Assembly: GCA_946803715.1 (NCBI GenBank)
Contig: CAMPET010000075.1
Coordinates: forward strand, 230,557 to 255,867
Source: Beroe ovata
Taxonomy: Eukaryota > Ctenophora > Nuda > Beroida > Beroidae
DNA length: 25,311 bases
Direction of reading: 5' to 3'
The notes under the pieces are model-generated. The model was not told where the DNA came from. It did not search any database and was given only the letters and a program-made list of their open reading frames with translations. A program made the position numbers and the translations under genes. Shown here piece by piece: positions 1 through 13,300 of this stretch; the first letter of the stretch is position 1; every line of letters begins with the position of its first letter.

Positions 1-30
<30 letters not shown>
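1..30. repeat. (TG)n microsatellite at window edge
   Basis: Fifteen uninterrupted TG units open the window, so the array probably continues outside it. It lies in what must be an intron upstream of the first visible dynein exon. Confidence 0.95.
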
Positions 31-31
<1 letters not shown>

Positions 32-395
32 CAAAGCTATTGCATGTCACGTAGTAACTACTCTTTACATGCTGGAAAAGCCACTAGTTGGCTATCCATC
101 TATCGGATCACAATAACACTCTCCGATTTGTGAATCTGTAGAGCATCCACGATTTACATTGCTTGTCGGCCACACGAACTAGTCGCAAGCACTCGAGTTT
201 AAACGACAACACTGATCATTTTTATAGTGCAAAATTTAAAATTGAAAAATTGAAGTCACATTGTTTGAATACTGAAATACTGGAATGAATATATTCACGT
301 GTATTGAATACTGATACCATACAAATTTCTCTATGGTATATGAAAATACCTACTTCCAATACATGAAATATACACATACAAAGTAAAAACTCCAG
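31..395. other. Intron sequence upstream of the first visible dynein exon
   Basis: I see no coding frame that resembles dynein or any other protein here. The stretch is AT-rich and ends in the acceptor at 394-395 that begins the first recognisable dynein exon in phase 0. The preceding dynein exons (N-terminal tail and most of the linker) are therefore to the left of the window. Confidence 0.6.
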
Positions 396-980
396 GTTCG
401 TGACGTGATGAGGTCATCTCTGATCAACATCATCAAAGAGAGTGTTGAGGCGTACAAGACAGCACCCCGCAAGGATTGGGTGATAGACTGGCCTGGTCAA
501 GTCGTGCTGGCAGGTTCCCAAATCTACTGGACTGCTGAAGTCGAGGAGGTTAGTATAACTTTCTGCGGAGTAAGACAGTTATAAATTATACTATTGAATT
601 AGGGTGACAGTGAATGATCAATGACCAAACCCTGTCAGACCTTGGAATATGTGCCAATAGTGTGATCACTATGAACCATCATCAGGCTATAGGGAAAGAG
701 AACGGTTTGAAGGAATACCTGCTCAAGTGTAACGAGCAAATCAACGAGATTGTCGAATTGGTGCGAGGTGATCTGAGCAAGGGTGCACGTGTCACCCTCA
801 GCGCGCTCACGACTATAGACGTGCACGCACGTGATGTGGTAGAAGAGCTGTCCGGGAACCCCGATCTGAAGGATATCAACGATTTTGATTGGATAGCCCA
901 ACTCAGATACTACACTAACGGGGACATGGTGGATGTGAAGATGATCACAACTACTGTCATGTATGGCAATGAGTATCTAG
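396..980 (+). CDS. DNAH7: Dynein linker C-terminal exons (two exons)
   Basis: Exons 396-548 (phase 0 to 0) and 686-980 (ends phase 1). The first contains the linker hallmark [20 protein letters not shown]. The second contains [34 protein letters not shown] and ends at YGNEYLG, the conserved stretch just before AAA1. In the complete protein this linker swings across the AAA ring to produce the power stroke. The frame is open further left, to an ATG at 614, but I place the start at 686 because residues from [12 protein letters not shown] onward align with the family and the CAG at 683-685 is a proper acceptor. The donor of the second exon (G|gttagt) leads into the anomalous gap. Confidence 0.9.
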
Positions 981-3900
981 GTTAGTACGCCAATGTGTTT
1001 CTATATATTATGATCTGCTCTCACAGTTTGGAAATCATGATTTGGACGTGATTTCACGGCGATTAGCGATTACGAACTTTGCATATTAGTAAGGAGGGAA
1101 GATACTTGGAGTGTGAGAGTAGAACTGTAGAAGATGATTCGCGCAAATTAAGTGTCGATTTTTGCTTATCTTGTTTCTCTGAGGCGACCCTCCTGGGAAA
1201 ATTGAAGCTCCGTTGAGAATTTTCAAGAACGTCAACCTTTCGAACAGCCCTTCCTTCGCAAGCATTCCTACGTCACCGGTATGCAGTGGTGTCAGCAAGT
1301 TGTGACGAATGAGTACCCCAATTGTCACAGAGCCCTGTTCTGACAAACTGGTGTCAGCACATTCCATCGCAAGCATTCCTANGTAACAAAGTCCAGGGAC
1401 ACTTCTGTCAGAGTGGAAAAGAAGACGAAACGAAAGATAGAACGGTCCCCAAAAAGACAGAAGGAGACTGTAAAGAGAAAACCGTCGACCTCTACATCTT
1501 CGTCTGAGTGTTCCAGTGGTTTAGAGGTAACAAATTGACTGCATATTATTCGAGACAACCACTCTACAAAAATACTGAATAGTTAGTGTATTTTGGAGCT
1601 CGTCACGCTTCACTTTTCTCCAGGACTGCGATTCTGACGAATTCATGAAGAAAGCCTCGTCCCTGATATCCAAGAGCAAGACGAATAACTCTGACAAGCA
1701 TCCGACCAAAGATCAGAAGCAGATCATGCCCGATACCGACAGGAAAAGGAGGAAGGTAGGTCTCGTTTCTTAGTGAAATCCGATCTTTTGTTTCGCTAAT
1801 TGATTCGACCATGTCATCAGATGTTACATTCCATGATTCCGATGCAGATATTAATAGATTTGCTTGTACCCCCTCATTGCGACTCATTAGGTTTACATGC
1901 ACAATAGGTATCGGATTTAATTACAGTGTACAATAGAGTACACAGTGCACACGCATTGTATTGTAGTGTGACAACGCATGATCTATCGATTGACATGTCT
2001 ATCAAGTTACCTACTGTATTATAATAAGCGCATGTCAACTATAGCGTATGTCCACGTGCTATCAAAATAACGTGTTTCACTGTTTCAGGTCTATTCCAGT
2101 AGCGAGAGCAGCGAAAATGAGTTCACCCTAAGTTGCACAAACAGTGACAATCTGGAAAGTAAGCATGAACCGGTCACGTAACCTGTCACGTGCTGTGTGT
2201 GTGTTGTCATGGTAACGCAACGTGATGTTACGTGCATAATGCATATGTTGTCATGGTAACACGTGACAATCTCACGCAGGTATCTGGGTGCAGTGTGAGA
2301 AGTGCAACAAGTGGAGGTATCTCAGAGAAACAGTCGATCCAAACCTGGTTCCCGACGATTGGATCTGTTCCCTCAACCCTGGTTCGTGATAAGTGTGTGA
2401 TTGGTGTGTGATAAGTGTGTGATTGGTGTGAGTGATAAGTGTGTGTGTGTGTTGTTGGTATTGTGTTGCTATGCATGATATTATGGAGTACTAGCGCGCG
2501 TCGTGTATGTGACACAAATTGGTATCATGTATCGGTCTCGACTCATAACCTAGTACAGCTGCTGCTATTGAGATGATACAGTATGCATATGTGGAGGAGT
2601 TGCATGCACATTCAGCTCCACGATCGTTCATAAAGACTGCATATATATTATCGTGACAGCATGTTTTCGTGCTGGCATATAAAAACGAATATTGACATAG
2701 TGCTCCTTTAAAATATATTCATTTTCAAGGATAAAACCCACTTTCCGAGATACTTAGATATCCTAAGTACCCTTCTGAACTGAATTTTGTTCAGAAGATG
2801 ACGACTATTTGTTCAGATAAACATAAGATGACAAGCTACTGCTAACTCATGTGTATCGGCAGGCTGGAGCATGGGCTTGTTTCGACGAGTTCAACAGGAT
2901 AGAGTTGGAGGTGTTATCAGTGGTTGCCCAGCAGATCCTCAGTATACAGCGGGCTATACAGTGCAAACAAAAGAAGTTCCTCTTTGAAGGTAAATGTTGT
3001 TGCAACACTCCTATAAGCTGTAACCAGGAATCTTAGCTCACTGTGAATTCACTGTGATTCACATCTCAATGTTATGGGAGTTATAGTGGGGCTCAATGCC
3101 TCTTGCAGCGCGTCTTCTTTGTCCTTGTTCACTACCGCTGGACTCTCTCAGCTATCCTATCTATTTCCATCCTCCCCTCTCCACCAGGCACAGAGCTGAC
3201 ACTGGAGCCGTCTTGTGCTATCTTTATCACGATGAACCCCGGGTATGCTGGGAGATCAGAGCTACCTGACAACCTGAAAGTCCTCTTCAGGTACTTACAC
3301 CTTATGCCGTCATATTCAATACCCAGTCTAACCAATTTGCAAATGACCATTGACAAATCTTCCAACAGCCAACCAATGACGACCCTTTCTTATCCCACAT
3401 TCCACTATCAGCTTTTGACAAATGACAACCCTCTCCCATCCCAGGACGGTTGCTATGATGGTACCGGACTATGCTCTTATCGGAGAGATTGTCCTCTACT
3501 CCATGGGTTTCGTGGATGCCCGGGCTCTAGCTCACAAGATTGTCGCCGTGTACAAGTTGTGTTCTGAACAGCTGTCATCGCAACATCACTACGATTACGG
3601 TATGAGGGCAGTCAAGAGTGTACTGACAGCCGCCGGTAATCTCAAACTCAAGTTCCCTGACGTGAGTCAACGATTTGATAGATTCTGGTTATGGGATAGC
3701 TGATCATTGTGAATTCGAGAAATATCACATTCTGTTTTCTAAATTCTAACAAATTAGGATCAGGTAACGGAAGATATTATCATGTTGAGGTCCATCAGCG
3801 ATGTGAATCTTCCCAAGTTCCTGGCTCACGATCTTCCGCTCTTCGCTGGTATCTTATCAGGTAATGCTCACACACACACACAAACGAAATACATGGATTT

Positions 3901-6900
3901 GTTCATTGCTCATTCCCCCGCAGATTTGTTCCCTGGTGTAACGTTACCACAACCCGACTATAAGACATTGCTGGAGAGTCTGGACATCAGTCTAGCAAAC
4001 CTAAAACTCCAACCTAACCCGTGGTTCATTGACAAGATTATTCAGGTATGAAGTTACCTGCTCAACTCTAACAATCCTTCCCTTGCCTTCTTCATTCACT
4101 CACTGATTTAATCCGACTCCCATTCACACACTGGCATCATCACATTGCCTAATGCATGGTTCTCATCTCCACCATGGTCCTCATCTCCACCATGGTCCTC
4201 ATCTCCACCAATCACTTAACACCGTGGTAAGTATATTATGTATCAATTGAATCGCAAACACACTACTTTTCATCTGGAATAGAATAGAACGTTCAATCAT
4301 ATGATATTCCAGATTTATGAGATGATGTTGGTTCGGCACGGTTTCATGATTGTTGGTGCGACTATGGCCGGCAAAACCTCAGCCTATGAAGCACTGGCCG
4401 GAGCTATATGTGACCTGAACGCAAAGGGACTTATGGATGAGGAGAAAGTCATCTTCAAAGTCATCAATCCGAAATCTGTGACGCTCGGTGAGATTCATGG
4501 TGTTGTGACAGACATATAGAGGAATGTGGTCATTGTAGAAATGCTGGGAGATTTTACCACCTGATTGTAATATATGATTTCAGGTCAGCTGTATGGTAGT
4601 TTTGACCCGGTTTCCCACGAGTGGACAGACGGGGTTCTGGCTGTTTCCTTCAGAAAACAGGCCAGTTCACAGCTCAATGATCGGCAGTGGCTCATATTTG
4701 ACGGTCCGGTTGATGCCATATGGATCGAGAACATGAACACTGTTCTGGGTAAGTTAGAGAAATGGTGCCCACTCTCCCTTAGCGACATTATCGTTATAGT
4801 ACCACTCTTGTATGATATCCTCACTTACAGACGACAACAGGAAGCTCTGCCTCATGTCCGGTGAGATTATCCAGATGCACCATAACCAGAACCTCATATT
4901 CGAGCCGGCTGATCTGGAAGCCGCCTCACCCGCCACCGTCAGCCGCTGTGGTATGATCTACATGGAGCCTGCTCAGCTGGGAATAGAGCCGCTCATATCG
5001 AGTTGGTTGCAGCACAAGGTGCCCAATGGGTGCTCCGAGGCTCAGAGAACAATGCTGAGTAACCTGATCAACTGGCTGGTGCCGCCTGTACTGGATTATA
5101 TCCAGTGAGTAGATCTATCGATGATAGGTAGACTGTTTCGTGCTAGTTCAGTATCCAAGTAGATATCGACAATCATCTGTTTTATGATAATCTATTGACT
5201 GCTGATTAGCTTGAACTAGCAGAATGATAACTACTGATTGACTGTCGAGTATAGCAAGCAAATAACAGAATGTGTTGGAAGAATGGCTGCTATCGTAACC
5301 GCAGAATGAATGCTCATCAATCAAACTATTCAAGTGTCTTCGCAACACTTCATTCTTCACGAATTTCAGGCGAAATGGTAAATTCTTCCTGACAATGTCG
5401 GACTCACACATAACGAGCGCTATCCTGAAACTGTACGAGTGTTTCATTACCGAGTTCTGGGTTGATGATAGCGACTCCAAGATCAGACTCCGGTCAAGCG
5501 AGGATGATGACACGCCTAATGAGATGCATTCTGACAAGTTCTCGCAGAGACTTCTCATGCTCTTCCAATTTTCTCTTGTGTGGGCTGCAGGTTTGAACAA
5601 CCTTGCACTCTCTCAAGTTCTTATGTTATGACGCAAATCTTGACACAAACCCCTCCCAAATGCTGACTATAACCAATCAACTAGGATCCGTTCTGAAGAA
5701 CGAGAGTCGGCCCGGCTTCGACGATTTCTTCCGTACGCTGTGTTCCGGCACGAAAGTCGAGTTCCCGCGTCCTCCAGACCTCAAGATGCCGAAGAACGCC
5801 CAGATCCCTCAGAAGGGGACCGTGTTTGACCATGTGTTTAGCCCGGAGAACAACGGCTTTGTTTCTTGGGAGTCAACAATGGCCCGATTCACTATTCCTG
5901 ACAACATTCAGGCAAGTGGCGCGGTCACATGACTAAATTATTGTGGTTACCATGGAAACATAGCTAGAGTTAAATGAAAAGTAGTTTGTAGAGTTTACTC
6001 AGTTGTTGCGCGCGTTCGCGCGCAGCGCAGCACCATGGTTCGTTCATCATTCCATACGAATAAGTAACAAAGGAGATGGTATCAAAGATGGTTACAAAAG
6101 ATCTTTTTCAGGTGAATCAGATCATTATACCAACAGTGGATACCACTAGACAGGAGTATTTGCTGCTCAAGGTGATTGAGAACAACTGCCCTGCCCTGAT
6201 TGTGGGACCTACAGGAACAGGAAAGTCAGCCATCACTAACAACATGATTCTTGGTCTACCTGCCGATAAGTACGGGATACAAATTTGAGATTTTCATGTA
6301 ATTCTAAGTGATTGTTACTGATCCTGATTAGAATTAATAAGTAAGTAATTTCATATCATGATTCACTCCATTTGTGCCGCGGTAATTCATTTTCATCCGT
6401 AGGTACATGCCCAACTTCATCAGTTTCTCTGCCCAAACCTCCGCAAATCAGACCCAAGACATCATCTTGTCTAAGCTTGACAAGAGGAGAAAGGGTTTGC
6501 TCGGGCCCCCTGTCGGTAAGAAATGTATCCTGTTTGTGGATGATCTGAACATGCCTCAGAAAGAAGAATATGGGGCACAACCCCCCATAGAACTTCTCCG
6601 ACAATGGCTTGATAACGGGAATTGGTATGACAGGTATGTTATAGCCGAGAATGATCCTATTTCTTGACAGTATCTTGAAAGATTTGACATGCATCTCCTC
6701 TGACTGCGTTTATTCAATCACAGAAAAGACACGAGTCGTATTGAGATGATAGATCAGACCCTGCTGACCGCGATGGGCCCTCCTGGGGGAGGTAGAAATG
6801 ATATCACTGCCCGGTTCACACGTCACATGGTTGTGATAGGTATTGACAGTTTCACAGAGAATGCCATGAAGGGCATCTTCACACAAATCATGGAATGGCA

Positions 6901-9900
6901 TTTCTCGCAAGGTTTTGAACCTTCGTATAAGAATATGACAAAAGTGTTCGTTGACGCAACCTATGAAGCTTACCAATTTGCCATGGAGCATTTCCTACCT
7001 ACCCCAACTAAATCCCACTATGTGTTCAACTTGCGGGACTTCTCCAGAGTCATACAGGTATGACAAACGAACAAAAAACAAACACACACAAACAAACATT
7101 TCATGAGTATAATGAGCTGGGTATTCTGGAATTTCACTTTCATATCTGAGGCGATATGACTCCTGGTTTAGCATGTGTTGTGTTTCTCAGGGTATGCTAT
7201 TGCTGAAAAGTGCCAGTGCGGATTCCAGCACCAAGATGTACAGACTATGGGTTCACGAAGTGTACAGAGTATTCTATGATCGTCTCGTGGATCCCAACGA
7301 TCGACAGGAGTTCTTTTCATTCGTCAAAGTAAACTGTCGTTATATTTCCAATAGTTGATTTTCTTTGATATCGTTAATGACTAATTGCTACATTGGGAAT
7401 TTCTATTCCTCCAAATTCGTGTTACTAATCTCATCATTTAGATCCTTTCTTCAGAGTGTTGTCTCAGACAAATTCAAGCAGAACTTTGGCAAGACCTTCT
7501 CGCATCTGGGACAGATAGGGAAAGAGGTGACGGACAACGATCTCAGATCCTGTTTCTTCGGCGATTACATCAATCCGAACGATGTCAACAAGTTGTATGA
7601 TGAAATCACAGACTTTGATGCTCTCAAGGATGTAAGTGTTGTGATTGGACAAGTATATAATTCTCGTCACTTTTCTATCACGAACAGTGATTATCCCAAC
7701 CCTAAATTCCTCCTAAGGTGATGGATAACCAATTGGAAGATCACGATGCGATCAGCAAAGCCCCCATGAAACTAGTTATGTTCCGGTACGCTATAGAGCA
7801 TGTATCCCGTATTGCTCGTATACTGAAACAGCCGAATAGTCACGCCGTCCTGGTCGGTGTAGGTGGCAGTGGGCGGCAGTCGTGTGCCCGACTCGCCACC
7901 CACATGGCAGACTATGAGCTATTCCAGATCGAGATTACCAAACAGTACGCCATGGCGGACTGGAGGGATGATATCAGGAGGCTGCTCAAAATGGCTGGTT
8001 ATGAGGGGAAACCCACAGTGTTTCTAATGAACGATAATCAGATCAAGTCTGAGAGTTTTGTCGAGGACATCAATATGATTCTCAATTCTGGCGATATTCC
8101 TAATCTGTACGAGCCTGACGAGAGGGGTGAAATTCTGGAGAGAATGCAGCAGCTAGCTACTGAGAACAAGGCGAAGATAGAGTTCACACCCTTTGCACTT
8201 TACAACTATTTCATTGATCAAGTGAAGAATAACCTCCATATTGTGCTGGCTTTCTCGCCCATTGGAAATGCTTTCAGAACCAGGCTAAGGTTGGCACTTT
8301 GATTATTGTTATTATCCCGTTATTCGTTGGTTGCATGCCAATCTATGAAAGCTATTTTCGATTTTAACACTATTTTCCCTTGCCCAGGAAGTTCCCATCG
8401 CTCATCAACTGCTGTACCATTGATTGGTTCCAACCATGGCCCGAAGATGCACTCGAGATGGTCGCCAACAAGTTCCTTGAAGACATCAACATTGACTACG
8501 ATGTCAAGACATCCATTGTTAAGATGTGCAAAAACTTCCACACCTCTGTCATAGGACTGTCTGACCGATTCTTCGACATCTTGCAACGTAAGAACTACGT
8601 GACACCAACCAGTTACCTGGAACTTATCAAGACGTTTAAGAGGCTGCTGGGACAAAAGCAGAAGACACTTCTAGACATGAAGAACAGATATGTGGTTGGA
8701 TTGGAGAAGTTGGAGAATGCCTCTAAAGAGGTAGCCGTCATGCAGGTGGAGCTAGAGGCTCTAAAGCCGCAGTTAGAGGTCACATCTCAGGAGACCTCTG
8801 ATCTTATGGTCAGGATCGAGGCTGAGACTGTAGAGGTTGAGGCAAAGAAGGAGGTGGTCGAGGCTGATGAGAAGGTGGCTAATGCCGCTGCCGCTGAGAG
8901 TCAAGCTATCAAGGATGAGTGTGAAGCTGATCTTGCTGAGGCATTGCCTGCTCTAAAAGCTGCTATAAAGGCTCTCAACACGCTGAAACCATCGGTATGG
9001 AGTGTGGTTTATAATAGTCGCTGTGTGACAATGAAATATTTATTTCTAGAACTCAGAGTTACCTGTGAGCTGATTTCACTTTCAGGATATCAGTGTAATG
9101 AAAGCTATGCAGAACCCACCACATCTTATCCGATTCGTCATGGAGGCAGTTTGTGTCATGAAGCAGATAAAGCCTGAGAGAAAACCTGATCCTAGTGGGT
9201 CCGGTAAAATGGTAGAGGACTTTTGGGGACCTTCCAAAAAGGTTGAGTAGGTTGTGACATACTTAGTACAATATCGTCTAGACTCAATGGTCGGTGACGC
9301 TTTTGAGTCTGAGTTTCACCTACCTGCTTTTTCCGTAGTCACTGAATAGGTACCACTGGTTATCCGGTGAGGTTAATATTGAATAAATACTCTCACTAAT
9401 TTCGCGCTCCGTGTCTAGAAAGCTGCTGTTTTTAATTAGTCTAGAATTGTAACCACTTCCCATTATCAAATTCAGTGTAAAGCTCAGTTAAATCATGTTC
9501 CAGGTTCTCGGAGATATGAACTTCCTCGAAAGTTTGAAGAGTTATGACAAAGACAACATCTCACCAAAAGTAATGAAAGTGATCCGTGACAAGTACACGA
9601 GTCATGCTGACTTCAACCCCAAAGTCATTGCTTCTGTATCGAGTGCAGCGGAGGGGCTTTGTAGTTGGGTTTCGGCCATGGACATCTACGATAGAGTTGC
9701 TAAGGTTTTTTCCCGGTCACGAGCAATTGTAACTCAATTCTTAAATAAGTTTCTATCACCTAGTCCACCTATGATATGCTGATGATTCCCTTGTTATTGT
9801 CTCAGTTAATTATTGACGTCTCCAGGTGGTAGCACCAAAGAAAGAGAAACTGAAAGAAGCGGAGGGTCTCCTCAAGATTCAGATGGATGCCTTGGCCGAG

Positions 9901-10271
9901 AAACAGGCCGAGTTGAAAGCAGTCTTGGACCGCCTCCAACTTCTCAACGATGATTTGGATTTGAAGAAAACCAAATTAGCGGTACCTATAAAATAGCTCT
10001 TATTCCGAGCTCTTATTCCATTTCACCGTCTAATATGTAGTATTTCTTACACCTCTTGCAATCTCACACCGTATACCGCTATAATTGTAATTGGTGCGCC
10101 GATGGACAGGATCATGATCTCTCTACTCTGGGGATTGCTCAGTATTGTGAAACCCTGCAGTGTATGCTGCAGGGATTGTTTATAGCAACTAGCTACACGC
10201 AGGCAATTACATACTATACGGTTTATCCCAATTACCATGAGAGCCGATATCCAACACACGTCCAAACACAA

Positions 10272-10305
<34 letters not shown>

Positions 10306-13300
10306 NNNNNNNNNNNNNNNNNNACACACACAATCTACACAGGAGCTCGAAGATGCAAAGGATATGTGTGAGAAGAAACTTGTTCGAGCTGAGAAGCTGC
10401 TTGGTGGTCTGGGAGGGGAGAAGACAAGGTGGACCCAATCCGCGAAGGAGTTGTCAGATTTGTTCGATAACGTGGCAGGTGACGTGCTGGTGTCTGCCGG
10501 TTTGGTTGCGTATCTTGGCCCGTTCACAGCCCAGTTTAGACAGGTATAGAACAGGATATGGTGGTGTAACAGAGTGGTGTATCAGAGTAGTAACTGTGCC
10601 CTCCACAAAACTTACTTAATCACTGTCCGTCAGGATCAACTGGCAGAATGGGTTGAGGGTTGTCACAAGCTGCAAATACCCTGTGGAGAGACATTCTCCC
10701 TGGCCAGTACTCTGGGTGACCCTGTCAAGATTAGGAGTTGGAATATAGCTGGTATGGTTTCCTAGCATGCTTTTTGCGATTATTCTACTACCACATCGCT
10801 CATTTCCACTCCATACTTATTCCTTATCGCTCTTATCACACAAATCTCACCCCCTCTAATTACTGACAAAATCCTGCTCCACCCAGGTCTGCCTGTGGAC
10901 ACGTTCTCGACGGATAACGGCATCATTGTGGACAACACGTCACGGTGGCCACTCTGTATCGACCCCCAGGGACAGGCCAACAAGTGGATCAAGAACCTGG
11001 AGAAACCGAACATGCTGAAGGTGATTAAGTTGACAGATCCCAACTATGTGAGGACCCTGGAGAACAGCATACAGTTTGGACATCCTGTTCTGCTGGAAAA
11101 TGTGTTTGAAGAGTTGGACCCCATCCTAGAACCAGTCCTACTCAAAACTACATTCAGGTAACCGTCTAGACCGATTTCATGTTTGAGGAGTCAGTGGGTG
11201 CCTGGGTCTTATCCTAATCGATAGTTTATAGCGTGAAACTCAGCAGACATTCAGTATGAATAGTGTCTCTCATCTGCGTATGAGAACAGGAAATCCCGCA
11301 TCTGGAATTGCTATAATTAGAACATCCAAATTCCGGGGATAGCTTTGTCCGACGACGAACAATGCTGTATTATATTTACCCCGACTCCCTAGTTTCTGCA
11401 AGAGCTGACCATATAGTTTGGTCATACAGCAACCTCCCTATCTCTCCCAAAACAAAGCTTGTTATGTTCGCTTTGATCTTGGGCACTAAGGACTCGATGT
11501 TTATTATATACCATTGTCCTGTTTAATTCGGGTATCAGGTTCTGCGCAATCGCCCAGACAAAAGACGCTAGCAAACCCACGTTATCCCTCTAACTACCAA
11601 CTTCCCATCCAAATTACGTGGGTTCTCCTCGAGATGATACACGTAAATTGGGTGGTCCAACCTGACGTCCATGATGTGGATGGGGTCATTAGTCGTGATA
11701 TCCCAGTCTGACGTCGTGAAGCGGCAACCTGGACTATTATAGACGTCGTATAACCTTCGCCCTCCTTTCTTTAGAATTTGAATGGGTATAGAGCTGGTCT
11801 CTGTACCCATGATAGAGAGTGCAGGTTATTCCGAGAAATTTGTAAAACACTGGAATAGAGAGAGTGTATGGACTATGAAGTATGAAGTGCCGTGCGTGTG
11901 TGCGTATATCTAGAATGGTGTGTGTGTAGGGCGGTGTGTTAGATTAGGGTGTGTATGTGTGACGTGTGTATGCCTCTTCCATGATACCTACACTAGAGTG
12001 GTCTGGGCTATTTACTCAAAGAATTACCGTGTTGTTCAACCACGGCTATTAAAATAATAGAGTCTGTCCTAAGCGGCAAAGCAGCGTCTCGTCGCCACAC
12101 AAAGACATACCCATCCTTACTAGCACTGTATTGTTATAGTGTAGGTATAGCCTGACTTAAAATTAAGCAACAATTACATTCAGGCAAGCGGGTGTGGATT
12201 TGATCAAGGTTGGTGAGAACTCCATCGAGTATTCGCCCGATTTCAAGTTCTACATCACAACAAAACTGAGGAACCCTCATTACCTTCCTGAAGTGTCAGT
12301 CAAGGTGAGGTTCAAGAGATCGATAGGATAGTGTATGATCATGATCTATTTTCCTCATCATGATCTATTTTCCTCATCACGATTGCTAATCTCCCTCATC
12401 CTCCTCCCCCTTCCTCAAGGTGACGCTCCTCAACTTCATGATAACGCCCATTGGTCTGGAGGATCAGCTGCTGTCGATCGTGGCGGCCAAGGAGAAACCC
12501 GAGTTGGAGGAGAAGAAGAACCAGCTGATCTTGGAGGGTGCAGCGAGTAAGAAACAGTTGAAGGAGATCGAGGATAAGATCCTGGAGGTGCTGTCCTCGT
12601 CCCAGGGCAACATCCTTGAGGACGAAGTTGCTATTCAGGTAGGAGAATTGTCACACACACATGGTTCCGTGATGAATAATCAAGTCTTGTAACTGGTTGC
12701 ACGTTCACTGATGTGCTCTGGTTGTTTTTACCAGGTGCTGTCCTCATCCAAAACACTGGCTCAAGAAATTTCCGAGAAGCAGGAAATAGCCAACAAAACA
12801 GAGGAAGAGATTGATGCCACCAGAAACGGTAAGTTTTTTTTTTCAAATCCTAACCCAATGTGAAACTTCTTCACCTTTATGGTTCAAGAAAATCTCATCA
12901 AACGCCTCTTTCAGGATACAAGCCGGTAGCTGCCCACTCCTCAATCCTATTCTTCACGATCAGTGACCTTGCCAACATTGATCCCATGTACCAGTACAGT
13001 TTGGTCTGGTTTATCAATCTGTACATAGTGAGTATCGAGGATTCTGACAAGAGCAACGACCTGGATGAACGGATTGAGAACCTGAACAACCACTTCACCT
13101 ACTCCATCTACCGGAATGTTTGTAGATCTCTCTTCGAGAAGGACAAGCTGCTCTTCTCACTTCTCCTCTGTATTGGTATCCTCAAGGGAAAAGGGAAGAT
13201 TGATGACTCAGAGTGGCGGTTCTTGTTGACAGGTGGTGTTGCTCTTGACAACCCCATCCCAAACCCAGCGGAGGAATGGCTCCCTGACAAGTCATGGGGT

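Noticed and set aside
614-685. Upstream extension of the second dynein exon to the ATG at 614
   Set aside because: The extra residues do not fit the family, and the acceptor at 684-685 joins in phase with the preceding exon.
5148-5600. 150-codon minus-strand open frame
   Set aside because: Its right half is the antisense of a conserved dynein exon (5370-5590) and its left half is intron.
7856-7882. Arginine in the AAA4 P-loop (GSGRQS) as a damaged site
   Set aside because: This form is, as far as I recall, usual at AAA4 of axonemal heavy chains, so it is not evidence for decay.
11568-11810. 80-codon minus-strand frame in a dynein intron as a separate gene
   Set aside because: No recognised domain, no splice partners and no further support; kept only as a note on the intron.
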